Source: Kitasatospora paranensis (lineage in GTDB: Bacteria > Actinomycetota > Actinomycetes > Streptomycetales > Streptomycetaceae). From it: a stretch of 64,000 bases of DNA. Within the stretch, counting starts at the first letter, position 1, and each line of letters starts with the position of its first letter. The position numbers and the translations under genes were made by a program. The DNA lies in NCBI RefSeq assembly GCF_039544005.1, contig NZ_BAABKV010000001.1, positions 5,704,001-5,768,000 of the forward strand, given 5' to 3'. Under the pieces are notes generated by a model, which was given only the letters and a program-made list of their open reading frames with translations, had not been told where the DNA came from and searched no databases. Below, piece by piece: positions 18,374 through 29,209 of the stretch.

Positions 18374-20352
18374 GCGCGCCCCCGGCCGACCTGCTCGACC
18401 GGGTCGCGGACTGGGGCCCCATGGCCACCCCCGCGGGCGAGTTCCGGCTGCGGCCCGTCCGCCTCCCGGACGACCTGCCGCTGCTCACCGGCTGGATGAA
18501 CGACCCCGCCGTCGCCGCCTACTGGCAGCTCGCCGGCCCGGCCGCCACCACCGAACGCCACCTGCGCGCCCAACTCGACGGTGACGGCCGCAGCCGGCCC
18601 TGCCTCGGCCTGCTCGACGGCGTCCCGATGAGCTACTGGGAGGTGTACCGCGCCGACCTCGACCCGCTGGCCGGCCACTACCCGGCCGAGCCCCACGACA
18701 CCGGCCTGCACCTGCTGCTCGGCCCGGCCGACCGGCGCGGCCGCGGCCTGGGCACCGCACTCATCCGCGCCCTCGCCGACCGGGTGCTGGCCCGCCGCCC
18801 CGCCTGCCGCCGGGTGCTCGCCGAACCGGACGTCCGCAACATCCCCTCCGTCCGGGCGTTCGCCGGCGCCGGGTTCGAGCACGCCGGCGACCTCGAACTC
18901 CCCGACAAGCGGGCCGCCCTGATGATCCGCCCGCGCACCCCGGCCCGGATCGCCGCGGGCCCGGCCGCCGTCCCCGCCCCGGCCGGCCCGGCCGACGCCG
19001 AGCGGTCCCGGCCCTACGACCTCCTCGGCGTCGGCATCGGGCCGTTCAACCTCTCCCTCGCCGCCCTCGCCGACGGCACGGACGCCCTCGACACGGTCTT
19101 CTGCGAGGCGGCCCCCGCCTACCGCTGGCACCCCGGCATGCTCGTCGACGGCGCCCGGATGCAGGTGCCCTTCCTCGCCGACCTGGTCTCCCTGGTGGAC
19201 CCGACCAGCCCCTGGTCCTTCCTCAACTACCTGCGCCACCAGCAGCGGCTTTACCCGTTCTACTTCGCCGAGCGCTTCCAGCTGACCCGGCGGGAGTACC
19301 AGCACTACTGCCGGTGGGCCGCCGAACGGCTGCCCAACTGCCGCTTCGGCACCCCCGTCACCGCCCTGCACTGGGACACCGGGCGCGGCCTCTTCCGGGC
19401 CGAGGCCGGCGGCGCGCCCCTGTGGGCGCGCAACGTCGTCCTCGGCACCGGCACCCGGCCCGCCCACCCCGAGGCCTTCGCGGCCCTGAGCGGCCACCCG
19501 CGCGTCTGGCACAGCGCCGGGTACCTCGACCGGATCGGCAGCCTCGACGGCGCCCGCGACATCACCGTCGTCGGCTCCGGGCAGTCCGGCGCCGAGGTCT
19601 TCCTCGACCTGCTGCGCCGCCGGGCCGACGACGGCACCCGGCTGCGCTGGCTGAGCCGCACCCGGGCGATCGCCCCCATGGAGTACTCCAAGCTCGGCCT
19701 GGAGCACTTCACGCCCGACTACACCCGCTACTTCCACGCGCTGCCCGCCGAGGTGCGCGACCGGCTCGTGCCCGCGCAGTGGCAGCTCCACAAGGCCGCC
19801 AGCGCCGAGACCCTCGCCGAGATCCACGACCTGCTCTACGAGCGGTCCACCGGCCGCCCGCCCGGCACCGACCCGGTCGAGATCATGCCGGGCACCGCCG
19901 TCACCGACGCCCAGGCGGGCTCCTGCGGCGGGCTCGAACTGCGCTGCCGGCACACCGACTCCGGCACCGACCACCTGGTGCGCACCGACGCCGTGGTGCT
20001 GGCCACCGGGTACCGGGCCACCCGCCCCGCCGCCCTGGACCCGATCGCCCACCTCGTCGACTGGGACGAGCGGGGCCGCTACCGCGTCGACCTCGACCAC
20101 CGGGTCGCCACCCGGCCCGAGGTCACCGGCGGCCTCTACGTCCAGAACGCCGAACTGCACACCCACGGCGTCGGCACGCCCGACCTCGGGCTCGGTGCCC
20201 ACCGCGCCGCCGTCATCCTCAACGCCGTCGCCGGCCGACCGCTCCACCCGCTGCCCGCCCGCACCGCCTGGACGAGCTTCGCCCCGCCGGCCGGCCCGCC
20301 CGCCCCGCCGCTCGCCGAGGAGGCCGGCCGTGCCGCCGCAGTTCGTCCCTGA
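18370..20352 (+). CDS. Fusion: IucB-like N-acetyltransferase + IucD-like L-lysine/ornithine N-monooxygenase
   Basis: A 660-residue two-domain enzyme. Residues about 15-190 are a GNAT/IucB-type acyltransferase (FRLRPVRLPDDLPLL, SYWEVYRAD, HLLLGPADRRGRGLGTALIRAL, RNIPSVRAFAGAGF). After an Ala/Pro linker (about 190-210), residues 213-650 are a flavin N-hydroxylating monooxygenase: FAD site GVGIGPFNLSLAAL, substrate segment MQVPFLADLV, NADPH site VVGSGQSGAEVF near 400, and LATGYRAT near 546. In aerobactin synthesis IucD hydroxylates lysine N6 and IucB acetylates it; here both steps sit on one chain. The frame is open throughout, so the fusion is real in this sequence. The start overlaps the upstream stop and the next gene starts inside its 3' end. 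Confidence 0.88.
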   Translation: MSAPPADLLDRVADWGPMATPAGEFRLRPVRLPDDLPLLTGWMNDPAVAAYWQLAGPAATTERHLRAQLDGDGRSRPCLGLLDGVPMSYWEVYRADLDPLAGHYPAEPHDTGLHLLLGPADRRGRGLGTALIRALADRVLARRPACRRVLAEPDVRNIPSVRAFAGAGFEHAGDLELPDKRAALMIRPRTPARIAAGPAAVPAPAGPADAERSRPYDLLGVGIGPFNLSLAALADGTDALDTVFCEAAPAYRWHPGMLVDGARMQVPFLADLVSLVDPTSPWSFLNYLRHQQRLYPFYFAERFQLTRREYQHYCRWAAERLPNCRFGTPVTALHWDTGRGLFRAEAGGAPLWARNVVLGTGTRPAHPEAFAALSGHPRVWHSAGYLDRIGSLDGARDITVVGSGQSGAEVFLDLLRRRADDGTRLRWLSRTRAIAPMEYSKLGLEHFTPDYTRYFHALPAEVRDRLVPAQWQLHKAASAETLAEIHDLLYERSTGRPPGTDPVEIMPGTAVTDAQAGSCGGLELRCRHTDSGTDHLVRTDAVVLATGYRATRPAALDPIAHLVDWDERGRYRVDLDHRVATRPEVTGGLYVQNAELHTHGVGTPDLGLGAHRAAVILNAVAGRPLHPLPARTAWTSFAPPAGPPAPPLAEEAGRAAAVRP

Positions 20353-22135
20353 CCCGCCGCTGCAGCACCCGGCCCAGCTCACCCCCGAACTGTGGCCGCG
20401 GGCCTGCCGGGCGATGCTGGCCAAACTGCTGGGCGAGTTCGCGTACGAGGAACTGCTCACCCCCACCGCCACCGACGACGGCTACCTGCTCACCGTCGAC
20501 GGCGGCCACACCTACCGCTTCGCCGCCCGCCGCGGCGCCTACGGCAGCTGGCAGGTCGACCCGGAGAGCCTCGACTGCCCGACCGACCCGGGCCTGGACC
20601 CGCTCCGCTTCGTCGTGCGCGCCCGTGGCCTGCTCGGCCTCACCGGCGACACCGCCGGCCACCTGGTGCGCGAGCTCACCGCCACCCTCACCGCCGACGC
20701 CCTGCTGCTGGCCGACCCGCTCACCGCCGCGGACCTGGCCGACCTCTCGCACAGCGAGCTGGAGGGCCGGCAGAGCGGCCACCCGTGGATCGTCCCCAAC
20801 AAGGGCCGGCTCGGCTTCTCCGCCGCCGACGCCGCCCGCTGGGCCCCGGAAGCCCGCACCGTCCAGCGGCTGCCCTGGCTGGCCGTGCACCGCTCGCTCG
20901 CCCGCTTCCGCGGCCCGGCCGACCTCTACGAGCGCGAACTCGACAGCCTCGGCGAGTACCGCGCCCTGCTCGGGGACCGCGCCGACGAGTACCTGCTGCT
21001 GCCCGTCCACCCCTGGCAGTGGGACGAGGCCGTCGTGCCGCTCTTCGCCCCCTGGATCGCGGCCGGCGACATCGTCCCGCTGCCCGCCGACCGCGACCTG
21101 CGGCAGCCCCAGCAGTCCGTCCGCAGCTTCTTCAACCTCAGCCGGCCCGACCGCTGCACCGTGAAGCTGCCGCTCACCGTCCTCAACACCCTGGTCTGGC
21201 GCGGCCTGCCGACCGCGCGCACGCTCGCCGCCCCCGCCGTCACCGGATGGCTGCACGGCATCCGCGACCACGACCCCTTCCTGCGCGACGAGTGCCGGGT
21301 CGTCCTGCTCGGCGAGATCGCCTCGGTGACCGTCGAGCACCCGCTGTACGCCGAGCTCCCCGACGCCCCCTACCAGTACCGGGAGGTCCTCGGCGCGATC
21401 TGGCGCGAACCCCTCGGCCGGTACCTGGATCCCGGCGAGCACGGCCGGACGCTCGCCGCCCTGCTGCAGACCGGATCGGACGGCCGGGCCCTGGCCGCCG
21501 AACTCGTCGCCCGCTCCGGACTCGCCCCGGACGCCTGGCTGCGCCGCCTGTTCGCCGTCATGCTGCCGCCGCTGCTGCACTTCCTGTACCGGTACGGCAC
21601 GGTGTTCTCCCCGCACGGCGAGAACGCCATCGTGGTCTTCGACGAACACGAGATCCCCGTCCGCCTCGCCGTCAAGGACTTCGTGGACGACGTCAACCTC
21701 AGCGACCGCGACCTGCCGGAACTCGCCGGACTTCCGGAGGAGGCCGCACGCGTCCTGCTGCGGCGGCCGCCGGACTTCCTCTGCCAGTTCCTGCACGGCG
21801 GTCTGTTCGTGGGCGTCTACCGGTTCCTCGCCCCTCTGCTGGAGCGGCAGCTCGGCCTCGCCGAGGCGGACTTCTGGGCGCTGCTGCGCGCCGAGATCCT
21901 CGCCCACCAGCAGCGCTTCCCGGAGCTCGCCGACCGGTTCGCGCTCTTCGACCTGTTCACGCCGCGGATCGAGCGGCTCTGCCTGAACCGCAACCGGCTG
22001 CTGCCGGACGGCTACCACGACCGGCCCGAACGCCCCCGGGTCGCCGTGCACGGGCAGGTCGACAACGCCCTGCACCCGGGCGCGATCGCCGCGCTCCCCG
22101 CGCAGCGGCCCCGCACTGTCGGTGCCGCGCCGTAG
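20330..22135 (+). CDS. NRPS-independent siderophore synthetase, IucA/IucC family (second)
   Basis: A 601-residue intact synthetase. It has the nucleotide-binding segment GHPWIVPNKGRLGFS, LLLPVHPWQWDE, QQSVRSFFNLSRP, TVKLPLTVLNT and the C-terminal FhuF-like/IucC segment YGTVFSPHGENAIVVFD with LAVKDFVDDVN. Start GTG 20330 lies 7 bases after GAGGAGG and overlaps the upstream gene by 23 bases. With the first synthetase and the fusion protein it completes an IucA-IucB/D-IucC set, enough for an aerobactin-like citrate dihydroxamate. No exporter, uptake lipoprotein or amino acid decarboxylase is nearby. Only 13 bases separate it from dinG. Confidence 0.88.
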   Translation: MPPQFVPDPPLQHPAQLTPELWPRACRAMLAKLLGEFAYEELLTPTATDDGYLLTVDGGHTYRFAARRGAYGSWQVDPESLDCPTDPGLDPLRFVVRARGLLGLTGDTAGHLVRELTATLTADALLLADPLTAADLADLSHSELEGRQSGHPWIVPNKGRLGFSAADAARWAPEARTVQRLPWLAVHRSLARFRGPADLYERELDSLGEYRALLGDRADEYLLLPVHPWQWDEAVVPLFAPWIAAGDIVPLPADRDLRQPQQSVRSFFNLSRPDRCTVKLPLTVLNTLVWRGLPTARTLAAPAVTGWLHGIRDHDPFLRDECRVVLLGEIASVTVEHPLYAELPDAPYQYREVLGAIWREPLGRYLDPGEHGRTLAALLQTGSDGRALAAELVARSGLAPDAWLRRLFAVMLPPLLHFLYRYGTVFSPHGENAIVVFDEHEIPVRLAVKDFVDDVNLSDRDLPELAGLPEEAARVLLRRPPDFLCQFLHGGLFVGVYRFLAPLLERQLGLAEADFWALLRAEILAHQQRFPELADRFALFDLFTPRIERLCLNRNRLLPDGYHDRPERPRVAVHGQVDNALHPGAIAALPAQRPRTVGAAP

Positions 22136-22149
22136 GGTGGTCGGCGTCA
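22133..22149 (+). promoter_or_regulatory. Probable dinG promoter -10 inside the siderophore gene stop
   Basis: TAGGGT at 22133-22138 includes the TAG stop of the upstream gene and lies 10 bases before the dinG ATG. No ribosome site precedes that ATG, which fits a leaderless or nearly leaderless transcript. Confidence 0.4.
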
Positions 22150-24242
22150 TGACGAACGACTCCGCACCCCTGCCCCAGCCGGACGACGACGCGCCGGCCC
22201 CCGTCCCGCGGACGCGCATCCCGGAGCTGCTGCACGCCGCCGTCACCGCGGTCGGCGGCGTCGAGCGGCCCGGCCAGGTCACCATGGCCGCGGCCGTCGC
22301 CGACGCCGTCGACGAGGGCGAGCACCTGCTCGTCCAGGCCGGCACCGGCACCGGCAAGTCCCTCGCCTACCTGGTGCCCGCGCTGGCCCACGGCGACCGC
22401 GTGGTGGTCGCCACCGCGACCCTGGCCCTCCAGCGCCAGCTCGTGGAGCGCGACCTGCCCCGCACCGTCGAGGCGCTCCATCCGGTGCTGCGCCGCCGCC
22501 CGGCCTACGCCATGCTCAAGGGCCGCTCCAACTACGTCTGCCTGCACCGGGTGCACGAGGGCACCCCGGCGGACGAGGGCGAGGGCCTGTTCGACGCCGC
22601 CGAGGTGCTCGGCGGGCCCGGCAGCAAGCTCGGGCAGGACGTGCTGCGCCTGCGCGCGTGGGCCGAGGAGACCGAGACGGGCGACCGCGACGACCTCTCC
22701 CCGGGCGTCTCGGACAAGGCCTGGGCCCAGCTCGCCGTGACCTCCAAGGAGTGCCTGGGCGCCACCAAGTGCCCGTACGGCCAGGAGTGCTTCGCCGAGG
22801 CCGCCCGCGAGCGGGCCAAGCTGGCGGACGTGGTCGTCACCAACCACGCGATGCTGGCGATCGACGCCATCGAGGGCGCCCCGGTGCTGCCGGAGCACGG
22901 CCTGCTGATCGTCGACGAGGCGCACGAGCTGGTCAACCGGGTCACCGGCGCGGCCACCGCCGAGCTCACGGTGCACGCCGTCAACCGGGCCGTGCGGCGA
23001 GCCGCGAAGCTGGCCAACGAGAAGGCGGTGGACGCCCTCCAGGCCGCCGCCGAGAACTACCACGGCCTGATGGAGACGGCCCAGCCCGGCCGGGTCGAGG
23101 AGCTGCCCGAGTACCTCGCGTACGCGGTCGCCGGCATCCGGGACGCCTGCCGCCAGGTCATCACCTCGCTCGGGGAGACGCGCGACAAGTCGCTCTCCGA
23201 CGAGGACGCGGTGCGCAAGCAGGCGATGGCCTCCGCCGAGTCGCTGCACGAGACCGCCGAGCGGCTGCTCCTGGGGTCCGAGTACGACGTGGTGTGGATC
23301 GAGCGCAACGACCGCTTCGGCATGGGCGCGGCCTCGCTGCGGGTCGCGCCGCTGAGCGTCTCCGGCCTGCTGCGGGAGGGGCTCTACAAGGACCGCTCGG
23401 TGGTGCTCACCTCCGCCACGCTCAAGCTGGGCGGGGACTTCACCGGGGTGGCCGCCTCGGTCGGCCTGCCCGCCGAGGGCCGGCTGCCGGACGAGCGGTC
23501 CTCCGCCGAGCCGGAGCCGGCGGAGGGCGAGGACGCGCCGCCGCTGTGGCGCGGCATCGACGTCGGCTCGCCGTTCAGCTACCCGAAGCAGGGCATCCTG
23601 TACGTCGCCAAGCACCTGCCGCCGCCCGGCCGCGAGCCGGACCGGCCGGAGATGCTGGACGAGCTGGCCGAGCTGATCGGCGCGGCCGGCGGCCGGACAC
23701 TGGGCCTGTTCTCCTCGATGCGGGCGGCGCAGGCCGCCGCGGAGGCGCTGCGGGAGCGGCTGGACAACCCGATCCTGCTCCAGGGTGAGGAGACGCTGGG
23801 CGAGCTGATCCGGGCCTTCGCCTCGGACGCCGCGACCTGCCTGTTCGGCACGCTGTCGCTGTGGCAGGGCGTGGACGTGCCCGGTGCGGCCTGCCAGCTG
23901 GTGGTGATGGACCGCATCCCGTTCCCGCGGCCGGACGACCCGCTGATGAGCGCCCGGCAGAAGGCCGTGGAGGAGGGCGGCGGCAACGGCTTCATGGCCG
24001 TCGCGGCCACCCACGCCGCGCTGCTGATGGCGCAGGGCGCGGGCCGGCTGGTGCGCGCGGCCGACGACCGGGGGATCGTCGCGGTGCTGGACCCGCGGCT
24101 GGCCACCGCCCGGTACGGCGGCTTCTTCCGGTCGTCGATGCCGGACTTCTGGTACACCACCGACCGCAATCAGGTGCGGCGCTCGCTGGCCGCGATCGAC
24201 GCCTCGGCGCCGCCGGTGGTACCGGTGGCCAAGCGGTCCTGA
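22149..24242 (+). CDS. dinG: DinG/XPD-type ATP-dependent DNA helicase
   Basis: A 697-residue superfamily 2 helicase of the XPD/DinG group. Motif I is GTGTGKS; the Walker B reads VDEAHEL (DEAH). Four cysteines suited to a [4Fe-4S] cluster lie between motifs I and II (YVCLHRV, ECLGATKCPYGQECF). Motif VI region is AQGAGRLVRAADDRG. It is the SOS-type 5'-3' helicase that resolves R-loops and D-loops in other bacteria and lies next to lexA, with which it is convergent. No SOS box is visible before it. A 23-bp hairpin separates the two genes. Confidence 0.92.
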   Translation: MTNDSAPLPQPDDDAPAPVPRTRIPELLHAAVTAVGGVERPGQVTMAAAVADAVDEGEHLLVQAGTGTGKSLAYLVPALAHGDRVVVATATLALQRQLVERDLPRTVEALHPVLRRRPAYAMLKGRSNYVCLHRVHEGTPADEGEGLFDAAEVLGGPGSKLGQDVLRLRAWAEETETGDRDDLSPGVSDKAWAQLAVTSKECLGATKCPYGQECFAEAARERAKLADVVVTNHAMLAIDAIEGAPVLPEHGLLIVDEAHELVNRVTGAATAELTVHAVNRAVRRAAKLANEKAVDALQAAAENYHGLMETAQPGRVEELPEYLAYAVAGIRDACRQVITSLGETRDKSLSDEDAVRKQAMASAESLHETAERLLLGSEYDVVWIERNDRFGMGAASLRVAPLSVSGLLREGLYKDRSVVLTSATLKLGGDFTGVAASVGLPAEGRLPDERSSAEPEPAEGEDAPPLWRGIDVGSPFSYPKQGILYVAKHLPPPGREPDRPEMLDELAELIGAAGGRTLGLFSSMRAAQAAAEALRERLDNPILLQGEETLGELIRAFASDAATCLFGTLSLWQGVDVPGAACQLVVMDRIPFPRPDDPLMSARQKAVEEGGGNGFMAVAATHAALLMAQGAGRLVRAADDRGIVAVLDPRLATARYGGFFRSSMPDFWYTTDRNQVRRSLAAIDASAPPVVPVAKRS

Positions 24243-24250
24243 CGCACGCA

Positions 24251-24301
24251 GTGGCCGTGAGGGGGCGCCGGGGTCTCGCCCCGGCGCCCCCTCACGGCCA
24301 C
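24251..24301. terminator. Perfect 23-bp bidirectional hairpin dinG/lexA
   Basis: Bases 24251-24273 pair with 24279-24301 around a 5-base loop. It lies between the ends of convergent dinG and lexA. Confidence 0.75.
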
Positions 24302-24324
24302 CGTCGGTGTGCCGGTGCCACGCC

Positions 24325-25149
24325 CTAGAGGCGACGCAGCACCGCCACGACCTTGCCCAGGATGGTGGCGTTGTCGCCGGGGATCGGGTCGTACGCCGGG
24401 TTGTGCGGCATCAGCCAGATCTTGCCGTCCTCGCGCTTGAGGCGCTTGACGGTGGCCTCGCCGTCGATCATCGCGGCCACGATGTCGCCGTTCTCGGCGA
24501 CCGGCTGGCGGCGGACGGTGACCCAGTCGCCGTCGCAGATCGCGGCCTCGATCATGGAGTCGCCGCGGACGGTCAGCGCGAACAGCTCGCCCTCGCCGAC
24601 CAGCTGACGGGGGAGCGGGAAGACGTCCTCGACGGTCTGCTCGGCGAGGATCGGGCCGCCGGCCGCGATCCGGCCGACCAGCGGCACGTACGAGGTGGAG
24701 GGGCGGCCGGCCGTCTCGGCCGTGTTCGGCCGGGCGACCTCGCCGCCGCGGACCTCGTAGGCGCGCGGGCGGTGCGGGTCGCGGCGCAGGAAGCCCTTGC
24801 GCTCCAGGGCCATCAGCTGGTGCGCCACCGAGGAGGTGGAGGAGAGGCCGACGGCCTGGCCGATCTCGCGCATGGAGGGCGGGTACCCGCGGCGCTGGAC
24901 CGAGTCCCTGATGACCTCGATGACCCGGCGCTGGCGCTCGGTCAGCCCGGCCTCGTCGGTGCGGATGCCGGGAGGACGGCCGGGCATGGAACGGACGGGG
25001 GTGGGCGCGCCGAGCACGGCATCCTGCACGGCAGCGTGCTCGATCGGCTGGCTACGGCTCATGCTCTGGTCCACGCTCTGCTGATCCGGGGTGCGCGCGG
25101 AGCGCTCCTGTACCGGGATGGAGTTGCTCTTCAGATCTACGGTGTTCAT
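24325..25149 (-). CDS. lexA: SOS-response repressor LexA
   Basis: A 274-residue repressor. The N-terminal winged helix (about 68-130) has RQRRVIEVIRDSVQRRGYPP and the recognition segment SSTSSVAHQLMALERKGF. The self-cleavage bond is Ala163-Gly164 in GRIAAGGPIL. The serine-lysine dyad is Ser198 (RGDSM) and Lys234 (ATVKRLK). The first 60 residues are an extended, poorly conserved tail, normal in Streptomyces. ATG 25149 follows AGAGGGG 7 bases upstream. An SOS box at 25219-25232 shows autoregulation. Divergent from nrdR. Confidence 0.95.
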   Translation of the reverse strand: MNTVDLKSNSIPVQERSARTPDQQSVDQSMSRSQPIEHAAVQDAVLGAPTPVRSMPGRPPGIRTDEAGLTERQRRVIEVIRDSVQRRGYPPSMREIGQAVGLSSTSSVAHQLMALERKGFLRRDPHRPRAYEVRGGEVARPNTAETAGRPSTSYVPLVGRIAAGGPILAEQTVEDVFPLPRQLVGEGELFALTVRGDSMIEAAICDGDWVTVRRQPVAENGDIVAAMIDGEATVKRLKREDGKIWLMPHNPAYDPIPGDNATILGKVVAVLRRL

Positions 25150-25218
25150 GGCGGCCCCTCTTGGACAGGCGTCTCTCCCTTGTCCAGCTCAACTGGTGCC
25201 CCTATCGAAAGGTTGCGC

Positions 25219-25232
25219 CAAACACACGTTCG
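25219..25232. promoter_or_regulatory. SOS box (LexA operator) of lexA
   Basis: CAAACACACGTTCG matches the Gram-positive SOS box CGAAC-N4-GTTCG with one mismatch (A for G at position 2). It lies about 70 bases upstream of the lexA ATG. A weaker second copy, CGATTAAATGTTCG at 25308-25321, has two mismatches. Confidence 0.7.
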
Positions 25233-25404
25233 AGTGAATTATTTAGCAGTTTGCTGACTCGATCAAGACTTTGGGTGTACGGCCGTGCGGGGCATTGGGT
25301 CGTACGTCGATTAAATGTTCGACTCGGCAGCCACGGGCAGTCTAATTCACTCGATCCCGGGATTTCGATCCCCCTGCGCCATCCTCGGCGTGGCGTGGCG
25401 GCGG

Positions 25405-25420
25405 AACCTAGATCTTGTGC
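25405..25420 (+). promoter_or_regulatory. NrdR box 1 upstream of nrdRJ
   Basis: The core CTAGATCTTG at 25408-25417, followed by TGC, fits the NrdR consensus ACACWATATATWGTGT well. Its centre is 32 bases from that of the second box. Confidence 0.6.
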
Positions 25421-25436
25421 CAGTCTCGCCGGTCGG

Positions 25437-25452
25437 GGCCCACAGGTTGTGG
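25437..25452 (+). promoter_or_regulatory. NrdR box 2 upstream of nrdRJ
   Basis: The core CCACAGGTTG at 25440-25449, followed by TGG, is a weaker match to the NrdR consensus. Its centre is exactly 32 bases from box 1, the three-turn spacing known for NrdR box pairs. It lies just upstream of the -35 region. Confidence 0.5.
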
Positions 25453-25458
25453 TCGAGG

Positions 25459-25489
25459 TTGCTTCCGACCCACATCCATCGCGTAGAGT
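25459..25489 (+). promoter_or_regulatory. Promoter of nrdR
   Basis: TTGCTT at 25459-25464, a 19-base spacer and TAGAGT at 25484-25489 form a plausible core promoter; the NrdR boxes lie just upstream. Confidence 0.45.
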
Positions 25490-25529
25490 GTCCCGGTCCG
25501 CTGTCACGCCGCCAGGGAGGGAGTCTCAG

Positions 25530-26027
25530 GTGCACTGCCCCTTCTGCCGGCATCCTGACAGCCGAGTCGTGGACAGCCGTGCGAGCGACGACGGCAGCTC
25601 GATCCGCCGCCGTCGCCAGTGCCCGGACTGCGGCCGCCGCTTCACCACGGTGGAGACGGCGACCCTGATGGTGATCAAGCGCAGCGGCGTCACCGAGCCG
25701 TTCTCCCGCGAGAAGGTGATCTCCGGAGTCCGCAAGGCCTGCCAGGGCCGCCCGGTCACCGAGGACGCCCTCGCCCAGCTCGGCCAGCGCGTCGAGGAGT
25801 GCGTGCGCGCCTCCGGCAGCGCCGAGCTGTCCACCCACGACGTCGGCCTGGCCATACTCGGTCCGCTCAAGGAGCTCGACGTCGTCGCGTACCTCAGGTT
25901 CGCGTCCGTGTACCGGGCCTTCGACGGCCTGGAGGACTTCGAGGCTGCCATCGCGGAGCTCCGCGCCGAGCAGCCCTTCAGCCCCGAGGGCGGCACCCCG
26001 GTGCCCGCCCCCGCAGCCGCGCCCTAA
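25530..26027 (+). CDS. nrdR: Transcriptional repressor NrdR
   Basis: A 165-residue repressor of ribonucleotide reductase genes. It has the zinc ribbon MHCPFCRHPDSRVVDSR ... RRQCPDCGRRFTT (two CxxC pairs) and the ATP-cone (about 46-136) that senses ATP/dATP. Start GTG 25530 lies after GGGAGGGAG. It is followed 179 bases later by nrdJ, its main target, and is itself preceded by two NrdR boxes, so the operon is autoregulated. Confidence 0.95.
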   Translation: MHCPFCRHPDSRVVDSRASDDGSSIRRRRQCPDCGRRFTTVETATLMVIKRSGVTEPFSREKVISGVRKACQGRPVTEDALAQLGQRVEECVRASGSAELSTHDVGLAILGPLKELDVVAYLRFASVYRAFDGLEDFEAAIAELRAEQPFSPEGGTPVPAPAAAP

Positions 26028-26206
26028 CGGGCCGGAGCTCGACCCGGCCGCCCGCGGCCGGCGCGCGCCCTCACCACGGGTGCAGAACACAACACATCGT
26101 GCGAAAGCGGTCGGCGTCCACGGCTGCCCGCACACCAGGAAGCGAACCACCGGATGCCCGGAAGCATCGCGGCGTCCAGGGCGTTGGCCCAGGAGGAGGA
26201 GAAGAA

Positions 26207-29086
<2,880 letters not shown>

Positions 29087-29150
29087 CACCGGCGGTCCGC
29101 GGGGTGCAACACCCCGCGTGACCCGCACAGGTGACTGACCAGCAGCGCAC

Positions 29151-29181
29151 GAAGGGGACCGGCCACCGGCCGGTCCCCTTC
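29151..29181. terminator. Hairpin nrdJ/MFS
   Basis: A perfect 14-base stem, 29151-29164 with 29168-29181, around a 3-base loop, between convergent nrdJ and the MFS exporter gene; the right arm ends in CCCCTTCC. Confidence 0.65.
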
Positions 29182-29209
29182 CTCGTGTCCGCCGCCCGGC
29201 CCTCCGGGG

